From contig NC_060259.1 in assembly GCF_921293095.1 (NCBI RefSeq), positions 8,246,001-8,310,000 on the forward strand: 64,000 bases of DNA, written 5' to 3'. The position numbers were made by a program, and so were the translations under genes. The stretch is from Ischnura elegans (lineage: Eukaryota; Arthropoda; Insecta; Odonata; Coenagrionidae). Positions 37,501-47,913 of this stretch are shown here, piece after piece. The notes below the pieces were generated by a model that was given only the letters and a program-made list of their open reading frames with translations, had not been told where the DNA came from and searched no databases. Within the stretch, counting starts at the first letter, position 1. The number at the start of each line of letters is the position of its first letter.

Positions 37501-38335
37501 ATCTTGAGAATTTATGGGTGTCCGTTTGAGCCTCCCATGCGTTTCTCGAAGTGTAGTCCAACCTTTCCAGCACTATTTGCGAAATTAGTATTTCATGAAT
37601 AGGTGTCTCTAAATTCAGCGCTTCTATGGCGTTCGTGTTGCTCACTAGTTGATTAAGAAGGTGTCTTAATTCACGTACAGATTCCTTTCCAATGTGAGGT
37701 AAGTTAAGCAATGAGCTAACATGATTTATAGCAATTAGCCTGGGGTTATTGTACCTTTTGCAAATGAGTTCCCAAGCTATGCTGAAGTTGTTACTTGTCA
37801 CGGGTAGATTTTCCATAAGCGCCTTTGCCTCTGCTGTAAGCGAACTTAGAAGATAGTGAAATCGTTGGATGTTGTCCAGGCATTCGTTTTTTATTATTAA
37901 ACTTTGAAATGTGTCGTGGAAATGCATGAACTCAGTCACTAGACCCGAAAAGGTAGGGATTTTAATGGTTGGCAGCCGTGATAAGTTGGCAACTGCCGCA
38001 GACGTCGCTTCGCTTCTATCTGATGCAACGTGTGACGATGGTGGTGTCGGTGGATTTAAATTGTCAATTAATGACAAACACTTTGCTTGTATTTCGTAGT
38101 AAGATTCCTCGACAGCTTCTCTATCACCACTGTGATCTTCGTCGTCGTTCAATTCCAATTTACGTTGAATCTCATCGTATTCTTCCCATATTTTATGAAG
38201 ACGTTCTAATCTTACACACACTGAATTCAGATTGGATGGCTGATCAAATGAATTGATGAATGTGTGAATTCTTGTTAAACTTGCCTTGACAATTCCTCTT
38301 TGTTTAATGAGGTTATTACGTTCAGAACAATCCAT
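34514..38335 (-). CDS. BEL/Pao Gag-Pol polyprotein lacking RT and RNase H
   Basis: A single 1273-residue frame. Residues about 110-290 resemble the DUF1759 gag-like region. Residues 327-390 hold three cysteine clusters (CVACGNEHSLYQC, CFNCLRPGHNLSQC, CQKCNMRHHTLLH), nucleic-acid-binding knuckles. LLDSGSQSSF at 468-477 is the DUF1758 aspartic-protease active site. Residues 560-722 are the normal lead-in to the reverse transcriptase. At about residue 724 (near 36160) the protein jumps straight to LWWNGPVWL, a segment that normally follows RNase H. Integrase follows: His/Cys zinc-binding region (908-947) and catalytic D978, D1044 and E1095. A C-terminal DUF5641-like segment covers about 1180-1270. 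BEL polyproteins are usually several hundred residues longer. The frame is intact across the junction. Confidence 0.95.
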   Translation of the reverse strand: MDCSERNNLIKQRGIVKASLTRIHTFINSFDQPSNLNSVCVRLERLHKIWEEYDEIQRKLELNDDEDHSGDREAVEESYYEIQAKCLSLIDNLNPPTPPSSHVASDRSEATSAAVANLSRLPTIKIPTFSGLVTEFMHFHDTFQSLIIKNECLDNIQRFHYLLSSLTAEAKALMENLPVTSNNFSIAWELICKRYNNPRLIAINHVSSLLNLPHIGKESVRELRHLLNQLVSNTNAIEALNLETPIHEILISQIVLERLDYTSRNAWEAQTDTHKFSRLTDLISFIEKRCQELEIVDSTHTKQTRSAPTQVKHWSHKQAYVATNNKCVACGNEHSLYQCPMFRTLNVQRRTDMVKKNRLCFNCLRPGHNLSQCTSKHCQKCNMRHHTLLHRVFIRNQEEEGTNNTLDHQSGMQPKEVSCKRSSDSSSSENVKTYCSLKVQPDTQVLLSTAMVRIRDRYGRYQKCRALLDSGSQSSFMTEALVQRLGLKKFRNHISIQGISSSNSETKYATNVEVMSCTNDYKFDLTLSILPRITGNIPSAHIKNYDWGIPTDIQLADINFHTPGPVDLLIGAEVFFHLMRPGKRTRVGNYPVLQETALGWILSGPTPVVGSTKTTRQTFVVRREEGLEEQLKRFWELEELPSTLMSLEERQCEKHYQVNTIRNPSGNYMVKLPLRTDPQQLGESYKNTLHRFLQLKRRLEKQFDLRQQYNTFMSEYESLGHMKKLKDIRLWWNGPVWLSKPTSSWPSLLPEVCSNKDIPEERKSRLAHHITTLTTTKMNPFVTIENYSTLSRLQGTVAFCLRFISNTRCCKSKRNIGTLTPMERRDALHCFIRMIQQKEYPDEYHQLETSGEVKKGSKLKNLSPFISGHKLIRVGGRLQNSLMSFEKRHPIILPNGNHLTHLIIKNEHERLLHANSQLLLASLREIFWVVNAKSAVRKIIHRCITCYKLKAEATHQLMGQLPQARVKPSRPFLNSGVDYAGPIYIKHGSRRSKTKVKGYICIFICLATKAIHLELVSDLTADAFIASLKRFIARRGLCSEIWSDNGTNFIGAAREIKYLLKSEQFKEVVGSETSKRGIKWHFIPPSAPHFGGLWEAGVKSMKYHLLRIMGNSCLTFEELYTLLTQIEACLNSRPLLSLSNDPSDLTYLSPGHFLIGEPLTAIPEPDLTFKKVSLTSRWHLLQQQLQHFWHRWSSDYLCQLQQRGKWSHRHCNIQPGAVVLLKEGNVPPLQWKIGLVDVAHPGTDGVVRVVSVRTNSGVFKRPVTKVCVLPMDK

Positions 38336-38574
38336 TATTAAAGAAAGATGCGTGCAAAGGAATGGTTGAAAAAATGATTGTTCAAGAAAGGAATAAGGAA
38401 TAAATGAGCCAGACTCACTCTACTGCCAAGTGATGTCCGTCGCCAGGCCGTCTCGCCGCTGCAGAAGGAAGCTGCCGAGATGATGCAATCCTTATCCCGG
38501 GTTGAGTCTGTACGGCGTCGTCGCAGCGCGCGTTGAAAAATGCGAACGAAAAACTTTCTAGTTGATCTCAATCC

Positions 38575-38594
38575 GGCCCGAAGGACCAATTTTA
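38575..38594 (-). promoter_or_regulatory. Probable primer-binding site
   Basis: Immediately inside the 5' LTR, the minus strand reads TAAAA then TTGGTCCTTCGGGCC. This is where a tRNA 3' end would anneal to prime reverse transcription. I cannot say which tRNA from memory. Confidence 0.55.
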
Positions 38595-38913
38595 TGTTGC
38601 ACCTTCGGCATGTCAACATAAATGAACTGTTTTTAGATTTAAAAATGGACTGTATTTATTTGTTTGATTTCGTCGTTACAGAGTGTTTTTGAAACCTTCG
38701 TATGCTGTGGAACAAGCACCTTCCACCGACCGTCGCTCTCTTGTGACTGACTGCGCAGTCGTTCCTTTCATAACACCGTCTCCTCTCCCTTCCCCTTCCG
38801 GGGCACTCCTTACAATACAATCCCCTGCCCGGACACCCCAAACGGGGTCCATCCCCTTCTGGGGCACCATTCAGTCACTCACGTCCATTTCCATCCATTT
38901 CATTGCCGTAACA
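38595..38913 (-). repeat. 5' LTR of the BEL element
   Basis: 319 bp, upstream of the reading frame in minus orientation. The partner at 34060-34378 differs at one position that I could find. Confidence 0.95.
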
Positions 38914-39214
38914 ACTTGGTTCTCTAGCCATCTGCTATTGAAAAACCTTGATAGACTACTATAACCTTCCAAGATTTTTAGTTAAAATGCTTATAGCAAA
39001 CTCTGCTTCTAAGATAAGCTAAGGACATCCTACATCCATCACCAAAGGAAAATATCTACATCCAGCACCAGAATTTCAAGAATATTTTGGAAGCTTATTT
39101 TTCACTTGTACTCGTACAATGAATTTTGATGAATTTTTTTCGTATTTCATAAAACTAAAACTATTTTTTTGTTAAAATTTGCTTGAGGCGTAACTTGGTG
39201 AAAGCGATTCATTA

Positions 39215-39305
39215 TTAAAATTTAAAAGAAGAACTTAGTGCTTTCACATTAATCTTCAATTTCACATTAATGTGAAAGCTCAAAGTTCTTCTTTTTAATT
39301 TTAAT
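39215..39305. repeat. Two Penelope-type tails facing each other
   Basis: TTTAAAAGAAGAACTTAGTG with CTTTCACATTAA (left) is followed within about 10 bp by its near complement (TTAATGTGAAAGC, then AAAGTTCTTCTTTTTAA). The same tail ends the 14.4-kb Penelope relic. The structure would fold into a hairpin of about 38 bp. Confidence 0.75.
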
Positions 39306-41139
39306 ATTTTTTTGTTGTCAGGGACAGAAAATTTATTGCCTTATCATTGACCTTCTCTGTCATGACACTAATATGTATACACATTACTCAGTGGCATAAA
39401 CTATAAATTTGGCTAGTAAATTATCTATAAATATCACATTAATTGTAATAATTATTACAGAAAGAAATCGAAACTGAAGTCTGTTCTGTCATAAAAGTGA
39501 AAGTGTATAGCTCTGAGAGAGTGCAAAAAGTTAAAGGTCCCAGCTCTGAAATTTTGAAGCTAATAACAAAATAAAAATCATTTATCAAAATCTAGTTAAA
39601 GAAGCTTGTCAAAATATATAAATATCCATTGATTTGGGGTTACAAAAAATTACATCAAGCTCTTTTGTGGAATGGCTCTATTAAAATTCCTCACAAAACT
39701 TGGTATTAAAAAAATGGTAAATTACATTTTTCCCTTTCAACAAATACATAAATACCTCAAAAACTGCTGAGTATGCATCTCTTTCCTCCATCAATTAAGT
39801 TAAATTTAGCAACTTTCTCACAAATATACTTAAAAACAAAAAAAAGATGTTTGAGTAACTTATGAGAGAATTATTATTTTTAATGACCAATTAATTGGAA
39901 AAATTGAGGACTTTCTTCCTGAGCTCTATTTGCCACTGATGCTAGCAAAAGCATTCTGCTAAAAATTAAATTAAGTACTACGTATGTAGACAGAATATGA
40001 GGCCAAATATCATAAACCTGCACGCTGACAATATGCATATAATAAATTTTCGAAAACTTCTAAAATCCTATATGTATTAAATCCACGCAAATGATTACTC
40101 ATCCCAGTTCATGTAACATTTCCATTAATCCGTCAACGACTACGGGTGCCATATGGCACAGCAGTACAGCGCTGAGTCTAAACTATTGCAATGTAAATAA
40201 TATGTTATTATTAGCATACATTTCTGTTCAAGTACTTAGTAGAAGGTTTCTTCTCTTATTAATTCAGTTTGACTTGCGTTTTTGACCACATCGGATCATC
40301 CTGTCTGTTCCAAAGCAAAAGAAATTTTCCGAACCCATGAGTTATGGGGACTCGATCCAGGGAAGTGCTTTTGGTATCTACAATTATAATTTTAAAAATT
40401 ATTTCGTAATGTTTTCATGAAATGCATAGTACTAACTCATTTTTAACATAGAATTAGCAGTACCAGGGTATTCAATGTTTAGATATGTGAAGGTAAGCAT
40501 CAGCGGTGCCGTTTGGCACCACTGGTCGTTACCCGTACCAATTCATCCTGTTGTCCTATTTTGCTTAACGTTGCGATTTTTAGCTCTACATTTCATGATA
40601 CAGCAATTTTCTAAACAGAAATAGGTACTGAGAGTTTTCTGGGTTTCAACACGTGGGATTAGGCAGTGGATTGATAATGCTGTGGGTTAATTTCAAGGTT
40701 TTGGTTTGTCAACCTTTCGAAATAATTCAAATACAGTGGAACCTCGCTAAAGCGAGTACGGGCTATTGCGAGACCCCCGCCATTACGAAAGATAGCCGAG
40801 GCACCGTCAATGGACCCTATCATAAGCATGTAAAAAAATTCGTTTTTACGAGGCCCTTTTGGTGTTGGCACTCGCCATAGCAAGAGTTTCCATCGCCAGA
40901 AAACCTTCACCAAGAGTCCCTAATTTCTCTAATTTCTTGCGATCTGTTAGAAATGAAGTTAACATGGAGTGCTCAGTCTCAAATTCATGTAGTAAACTGT
41001 CGTTCGATAAATAAGAGGTTCATTTTGGTGAAAATACTGTGGCATTAACATTTGCGAATGCATGATCTTCTTTTGTTCCTCGGGTGGCAGAAAGCATTCG
41101 TCAACATACCCGCACGTCCGTGAGTGGCGTGAATAGAAA

Positions 41140-41660
41140 GCATTTGATGGCAGACACCATGGCGAAAAAAACACCAAACATGTCAAAGCAAGAAAATAAT
41201 AGAGTAATTACTCTAATACTCTATATTAATATGAGAGTGGTGTCGTTAATTTATCTTCCTATTCGCTCTTCGCAATTAAAAAAAAGCAAAAGTGCCCAAG
41301 GAATGTAGACCATGAAGATTTAGAAGGAGCTATGTTTGGGTGGTTTTGCCCACTTCAATCTGCGGGAACTTCTGAGAACGGGGAACTTCTATGCTTAAGC
41401 GTAAAGGGGAGTATTTTGGGGATAGATTGCGAATCGAGAACTTCAAGAGTTCGGGAATTGGTTATACTAATTCAAAGCACCAAAGCGTTATCTCCCATCA
41501 TAATTGCTGGTGATGCTTGTGGTGTAAACTCAAAGTCATGGAAGAAAGGACTCCGATCCTAAGTATCTTATGAAGTATTCCCCGTGTGATATAACATAGA
41601 CGAAACGGAACTCTTCTACAACCTACTCCCCGACAAAACCCTTGCAGTATGAGGTATATC
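41140..41660 (+). pseudogene. pogo/Tigger transposase pseudogene
   Basis: Open pieces at 41084-41308 and 41332-41562 lead into IDETELFYNLLPDKTLA near 41600, which matches the pogo/Tigger DET(G)LF-LLPDKTLA block containing the first catalytic Asp. Upstream text (from about 41325, EGAMFGWF onwards) resembles the segment joining the DNA-binding and catalytic domains. Stops and frameshifts interrupt it, and the LTR-like insertion starts shortly after the DET block. The remaining catalytic residues were not found. Confidence 0.72.
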
Positions 41661-41704
41661 TTGCAATGATGCTTCTAGAGGTAGGTAGCGCGCCTTAGCA
41701 ATGG

Positions 41705-41962
41705 TGTAGGATGTACAATACATTGATACTCAGCATGAATTGTCCGGATGGACGTATTTATTCTCTGTTGCGGTTACAATTAATAGTCACGATCACAATG
41801 TACTATTCACAAGGGTAAACTATTTGCGTCAGTGGTCGGAGTCGTACTAGCACTCTCTTCCATCACCCGGGCGGGCGAGCATCCCCTGGTGGCCGCCGGA
41901 AGAACTCACAGAACAACTGACTCTCGTTTGGCGCCATGTCGTATGCATTCGGCACCGCCACA
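41705..41962 (-). repeat. Probable solo LTR inside the pogo element
   Basis: On the minus strand it begins TGTGGCGGTGCCG and ends CATCCTACA (TG...CA). AATAAA lies about 60 bp before the end. The flanks are AATGG (41700-41704) and GATGG (41963-41967), a 4-of-5 match suggesting a target duplication. Its GC content differs from the surrounding element. No second copy is in the window, so family is unknown. Confidence 0.45.
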
Positions 41963-43005
41963 GATGGCATATGTGAAGAGCTGAATTCCTTTTTCATGAT
42001 TCTAAGTCATTATTGAGAATGTTAAGTTATTAAATTCATACTCATAAGTTTTTTTGGCCTTAGGGTCCATCAGATGCGTATGCCTTTCCGTTTATTTGCC
42101 GCAAATATTACCCATGTGAGTTATATTCGTTGCAGTTTCTTGCATCTTGCTTATGTTTTACTTAAGTGACATATCAGCATAATATCTGCGTTATATTTTT
42201 TCGTGAAATAATATCACATTAATTTCTTTTCTAATATTAACAATTTTAATTCAAATCGTTTTTATTGCAGTGGCGTGGTAAACTCAGAGTATTATTTCAA
42301 AGACGTCGCGAGCGTAACACCCAAAAAGGGACTTTTTTTTAACAACGGCAATTTTTATCACACCATTTTACATGCTTTGCAAAATTTTTAACGTTGATAA
42401 TGAAGACATTACATTGTATGATAGAAAAAGTCTTCTGAGGCAGGATCGTTATACAACCTTCCACCGTTTGCATCTGCAGAAACAAATGCAATACGTCATT
42501 TCACTTAACTGCCACTTAACGTACAGGAACAATAAACATACACCAATGGAAGCATTTGAGGCATTAAATAACCGTGATACAGTTTTATCAGTTATTTTTT
42601 GAATTTTCAGTGGAAAATACGAAAATAATAGAATGAACAGGTAAATACACTTATTAAGCACATAGAAAAATGGCTTCGTCGGTTGTGCATTGGCATAATG
42701 ATTGACAAAACAATGCTTTGCATGATTTCTATTCAGTACAGCGCTTATAAATTGTTTGAATACTAAGTTGTTGTTGTTGCTGTAAGGAAATGAAGTGATC
42801 AAAAAAACATCGCTTTTCGTCTGGATTTATGATTACGGTTATCGGATAGAATTTTTTTTGTCACCGCACCACTCCTGTTCCTGAATAACTGTTCGCAATA
42901 GGTATATTGGCTATTATTTGCTCCACCTCCGGTAAAGCGACAATTCGCTATAGCGAGTGTTTATTTGATCACCGTGGGGTCTCATTTTATCGAGGTTGCA
43001 CTGTA

Positions 43006-43790
43006 CCAACTTAGTCTCATTTCTTCCTGACACTTAGGCCCTTTTTTGTGTCTCACTGTATTTATGAATTGTTTTCTTCATGCATAGGACGATACATTCA
43101 GTTTGTGTGAGAAAATATGCAAATGAAGTTTTAAATGTTTAATTAAAACATGCTTCAATTACTGGGGATTTTGGTCTCATGGAGGAAGAAGGAGTTGATA
43201 ATGTCTTTATAACGGCCACCAAATATTAGCCAAGCCTCCAGATAGCAGCGTTTTGAGTGGCGAGGAATCAGGTTATGAAGATGGTGACCTGTCGCCAAAA
43301 CGTCACGTAATGTGAAAAGGAAATGAGCTCAGGATCTTAAAAAACAGTGAAAGAAAATAGATGGAGATGAATCTAACTGCATTTTGAAGAAAAAGAATGA
43401 AATTTCTATATGTACTCAAATGGCAGAAAAAGATAATGCATCAATGGTACAGAGTCATTCTTCTCTGGCGCTAACTATTCAGACCTCCGGAATGTGAATT
43501 CTGTAAATACTTTTCAACTATATTGTGATCAACAGGTGTTAAACTACTTGGTCATGGAAAATAATGACGCGCTATTCTATAATTGCCGTTCACCCAATAT
43601 TTCATTCAAGGTATAAAAGAAGTCATCAATCATCATCATCAATCATTGGGAATTATGGGAGCATGGTGACATACTACGGATCCCATGGATGTAAGGAATT
43701 CATATGAAACAAGCCTATCAGGCTGAGCTACAAGGTGTGGTTCTTGAACAGTGCAGCTGGATACCTAATTGACTTCAAGGCCTACCAGGG
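43006..43790 (+). pseudogene. Outer piggyBac transposase, N-terminal part (broken)
   Basis: Fragments include PPDSSVLSGEESGYEDGD near 43235, typical of the acidic N-terminus of piggyBac transposases. Near 43720 is YKVWFLNSAAGYLIDFKAYQ, a conserved mid-protein block. Frames shift between them and stops are common. The hAT element interrupts the gene immediately after the second block. The sequence resumes beyond 48702. Confidence 0.78.
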
Positions 43791-44099
43791 ATAAAAAGTA
43801 GAGATGTGCGAATAGTATCCGCAAATTCTCGAATACCTCGAATACTAGAAAGTATTCGATATTCGAGGTCTCGAATAGTTATGCCAAAGATACCGTCTCG
43901 AATACTTTGAATTTCGCGTCGTACACCGTCTCACGCACGTCGTTGGTAGTTGCCTCGGAAAAAGGTAGAGAACTCTAGTCTTTTAGTGCATGCAGCACCG
44001 TTTTAGGCAAGCTGAGGAACTACATCAAATTCGCGGGTTAGAGCGGTGAAAAGAGTTCGACATGGGGAACCTAAATTGATCCGGGTGAAAAAATCCGAA

Positions 44100-45185
44100 A
44101 ATGCCCGGTTTCCCCACCAGGAAAACCTCAGTGCCGTGGGATAGTGACTACGAAGCACAATTCCCAAAATCCGCTTCCCCCTCCATCCATCAGCCCTCGG
44201 CCCCTCCTCGGACGCTTTCCTCCTCTTCGAAATCAAACAAAAGGCCCCAGCTCGCGCAGGCTTTGTATAAATGAGACGAAGTGTTTACCATGTGTCATTT
44301 ATGGCTAATAAGGACAGGCACTTAGTTTGAATCTTTTCCAGGAGATGAAACTACCATAGGGAGAAACTCAGTGCCGTGGGATAGTAACTTTGGCGCATTT
44401 CCCACGATCTGCTATCCCCCTCCATTCAGCACTCGCCTCACCCACTCTGACGCTTTCCTCTTCTCCGAAAACAAACAAAAAGGTCTTTGCTCGCGCAAGG
44501 ATTGTATTAAGAAGACCTTAGCTTCGAAATAAATATCGAGTTACGAGAACAATGAAAACGTGTTTCACGCCCTCCCCCCTTTTCTCACCCACGGACCTTT
44601 TTCTGGCTACCTGCTTCGAAGTTCCCCATTTCTGGAGGTCAACTGCCGCATGAGTACCGTGGGATACTTACATTAGCGCATTTCCCAAGATCCGCTATCC
44701 CCCTCAATTCAGCACCAGCTCTGAGGCTTTCCTCTTCTCCGAAATCAAACAAAAGGTCCTCGCTCGCGCAGGGATCGTATTACTAAGATCTTAGCTTCGA
44801 AAAAAATATCCAGTTACACGAGAACAAAAGAAATGTGTTTCGCGCCCCCCCCCCTCTTTTCTCACCCACTGACCTTTTTCTGCCTACCTGCTTCGAAGTT
44901 CCCCATTTCTGGAGGTCAACTGCTGCATGAGTACCGTGGGATAGTTACATTAGCGCAATTGGCGTTACCCTCTCTGAGGCTTTCCTCTTCTCCGAAATAA
45001 AAAAAAGGTCCCAGCACGCGCAGGGATCATATTACAAAGACCTTAGCTTTGAAAAAAATATCAAGTTACACGAGAACAAAAGAAGTGTTTTTCGCGCCCC
45101 CCCCCCCCTCTTTTCTCACCCACTGACCTTTTTCAGCCTGTCTGCTTCTAAGTTTCGAGTTTCTGGAGGTCAACTGCTGCATGAA
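44100..45185. repeat. Tandem array, four units of about 240-285 bp
   Basis: Each unit starts near GTGCCGTGGGATAG or GTACCGTGGGATA (44131, 44371, 44654, 44931). It continues with a CGCTATCCCCCTC-like stretch, CGAAATCAAACAAAAGG, CTCGCGCAGG, and in the last three a C-run with TTTTCTCACCCAC and TGGAGGTCAACTGC. Units two to four are more alike than unit one. The array lies wholly inside the hAT-like element. Confidence 0.85.
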
Positions 45186-46914
45186 TCACCAATTACCCCA
45201 AAAGGTGTCTAACAATGACTTTCGGCAACTGATATTACACTTTTGTTGGATTGAAATATTAGTAATGGGCGCGTAATTAAAAAAAAACAACACCAAACAC
45301 GACGCATTTCTGACTTTATTTAAGCATTTTACACGAGGAAATGAATGTCAAAATAGGATGGAGGCTTGGCATTCTGGCGAGACTCGATATGAGCAGCAGA
45401 GCTTCTCGGAAGTTGATGTGGTATTTTTTTCCGAAAACATATATCAAGTTACAATTTATAAGTGGTGCTATAAATCTTTATTGTTACAGTCCCAGACGAA
45501 GGGATATTTTCTCAGGATATTTGGTTTCTCCCTGATAGCAATTCCAATTCATCTTCTTACCTCGTGAGAACTCCCAAAGATGGACTGAAAATAATTGAAG
45601 AAAATCCGGTGGAGAAGAGCTTGTATTTTGCAAAAGGCCTCAGATTGTCAGCCAGTACTTGGCAGCAGGAGTGGGCGTAAAGCAATGTTAGTTGAATTAA
45701 TTATATGCCCAATTGTTTCCATAAAATTTAAATATTCAATTAATCAGCTAAATTCCTGTTCGAATCCTTTAACCCATTTACGGCCAACGTTGCGAAAACG
45801 CAACATTATTGAGAAATACAAAAAAAATGTTTCAATTGAATTTTATTAATGTAGAATTCGCTTTTTTCGATAAAAATAAGTTTAAACTGATTTTTAGTGA
45901 GATTATAATGACATTTAATAAGTATTTTGATATTTATAAAAATACTCAAAATATGTCAATTTTCGAGTCTCCTGTTAAGCAAGATAAATGATTTTTCCTA
46001 AGAGTAACTATTCCCTTTATTAAGTTTTTTATTCGTCCATTTGCACTTAGAAATTTCAATTAACAGATATTAAAGCTTATATTTCGTCAGGGAGTCAATA
46101 CTAAGCGAAAATCAGATCCGGAAAATAATGTTGCGTTTTCGCAACGTTGGCCGAATCCGATATCTATAGGCAGTTATGCAACCCGCATTATCACATATTT
46201 CCGTCTTGTAGGAATATGCCGTTTTTACTGTCAGATATAATCCTACGTATTTTGATGCCTCGTATTTGACAGATATCGTCATATTTGATACTTAAAATTC
46301 TTAGATATTATATTTCCAATGAGATGCTGCATTATTTTACCTAAATCCAATATAAAATAGAGATGCATTACGGCTTGAAAGAAACGAGTCAAAGTGAATA
46401 TTTTTACAGAAGATAACGTATTTTCCAGTTTTTAATTGACATTTTTATCACAACAGATTGAATTACAATAAATAATGATTATTTATGAATAACATGAAAG
46501 CATTTCGGGTGCAATGGAACACAAAACTTTGTACTTTCAATCCGAATTAATCCTTCCTGACTTCACGATTCAGCGATATCACCGACTTCCACTACAGGAT
46601 ATTGGGTGAATGAAGACGATAAGGCGTAGATTTGGTTCGGCAATGATTGAACCAAAACATATTTAGATTAATAAAAAATAATCTACACTTTTCAGACAAT
46701 TCCTGTCTGGACAAAAATGACAGATTTGTAAATGATGACCTCAATTTGACGACTTGAATTAAAAATTATTAAAATTCGGAATATTTGTGCATACATTTTG
46801 TAATAATGAGCAAATGATACCTTACTTTGGTCACTATAGTGCATAAATGTTCTTTTAAAACAAGCCTTTTAGATTTTGCTCTTAACTTTGGTGCTTATGT
46901 TATTCAGACGGTTT

Positions 46915-47700
46915 TAGGGTTCAACCAGGCGATAGAAAATTACTTCTATCGAAATTTAGGCTAGGAAGCAAGTGTTATTCTGGAATTTCTCAAGGTTATC
47001 CCTGATCCCTTGAATCATCGTATGTTTTTCAGTAACTTCTTTTCATCTTGAAGACTATTTATTGTTTTGAAAGAAAAAGGATTATTTGTCAATGGAGCCA
47101 TCCGTGAAAATACGAGTAAATACGTATAACGGAGGAGTGCCTGATAGAATATAATAAAACCATCGACGTGAAACAGAGAGGAACATGAAAACAAACATTT
47201 GATAAAGCCGAAGGTCTTAGTATTGTTCGATGGAATGATAAATAGATTGTCCCTGTAGACAGCAATACAAGTTTTTCGCCTCCATTTGGCACAGGGAAAA
47301 GTTTCAGCAGAAAAAAGAAAATACTATTTCACATACTATTCTATGTTAATAAAAGAAAATACTATTCGTGTTATTGGGGAGTATAGTAAATACATGGGAG
47401 GTGTGGACCTACTTCATAATGCAAATGCAAATTACCGCACTAGAATTCAGGGGAAAAAAGGTCCTAGCTTATCAACTTACTGGACAGCGTTTGCACTAAC
47501 GCCAGTAGATTGTACAGGTTATGCAACGAAGTAAATTTCACAGGTAGACTTCAAATCGTATCTAAAAAGTGAAGTGAATAAGTCAGTAGATGACATACCC
47601 CTATACAATTCGCGTCCATAAACATAGAAAAAGTTAGGCCATATAATTAATCGCGGATTCGTGAAGCATGAAGGGACGAATTTGGCCATAGAGTTAAAAA
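46915..47700 (+). pseudogene. Inner piggyBac transposase remnant
   Basis: Fragments in several frames spell the C-terminal half of a piggyBac transposase. LSIVRWND near 47220 precedes NTSFSPPFG near 47273. The open frame 47286-47534 then contains EYSKYMGGVDLLHN and YRTRIQGKK, the family's N-KYMGGVD(third Asp)...YR-RIRGKKW block. The usual tryptophan-rich continuation is lost. Upstream catalytic blocks were not found, so only the 3' part of the gene survives. Confidence 0.8.
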
Positions 47701-47711
47701 AAAATTCAGTA

Positions 47712-47913
47712 AAATACACCAAAGGATGTAGTTCGCCATGAAAAAATATTTGACTTAGCCGGGATTCGAACCCGGATCTCCCGATTGCCGGTCAGGCGTG
47801 CTAATCCCGGCTAAGTCAAATATTTTTTCATGGCGAACTACATCCTTTGGTGTATTTAACTTTGCACCCGTGCGCGTGACTGCGTACAAAGTCACTTGTT
47901 CCTTCAGTGCTTT
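47712..47913 (-). mobile_element. tRNA-headed SINE copy C with 54-bp inverted flanks
   Basis: The 12-bp AAAAATTCAGTA at 47700-47711 recurs at 47914-47925, a target duplication left by retroposition into the inner piggyBac. On the minus strand the core folds as a tRNA: 7-bp acceptor GACTTAG/CTAAGTC, CCGGG/CCCGG T stem with GGTTCGAATCC, and anticodon stem CCTGA/TCGGG around CCGGCAA (C at position 33). Sequence 47713-47766 is repeated inverted at 47803-47856, so the head sits within a hairpin arm. The remaining tail runs to 47913. Confidence 0.85.

Larger units (their letters stand above)
34060..38913 (-). mobile_element. BEL/Pao LTR retrotransposon, complete termini, RT-less
   Basis: Two 319-bp direct LTRs (34060-34378 and 38595-38913) with TG...CA ends are flanked by a 5-bp duplication, ACTTG. 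I found one difference between the LTRs (34140 A versus 38675 G), so the insertion is very recent. The internal part, read on the minus strand, has one long frame. Just inside the 5' LTR (below 38595) is TGGTCCTTCGGGCC, a likely tRNA primer-binding site. Just before the 3' LTR (34379-34390) is a G-rich polypurine tract. The reverse-transcriptase and RNase H domains are missing, so it depends on other copies. Confidence 0.97.
40734..43003 (+). mobile_element. pogo/Tigger-like (Tc1/mariner superfamily) element
   Basis: Ends are CAGTGGAACCTCGCTAAAGC on the left and the complement CAGTGCAACCTCGATAAA on the right, flanked by TA at 40732-40733 and 43004-43005. This is the signature of pogo/Tigger elements. 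At 2270 bp it encloses a broken transposase and a probable 258-bp solo LTR. It sits inside the outer piggyBac. Confidence 0.88.

Noticed and set aside
34060..38913. Endogenous retrovirus with envelope
   Set aside because: No envelope-like frame exists between integrase and the 3' LTR; protease, knuckle and integrase motifs place it in BEL/Pao retrotransposons.
47752..47818. Functional tRNA gene on the minus strand
   Set aside because: Despite good stems it lies inside a unit with a 12-bp target duplication, position 33 is C, and its acceptor is part of a longer hairpin arm.
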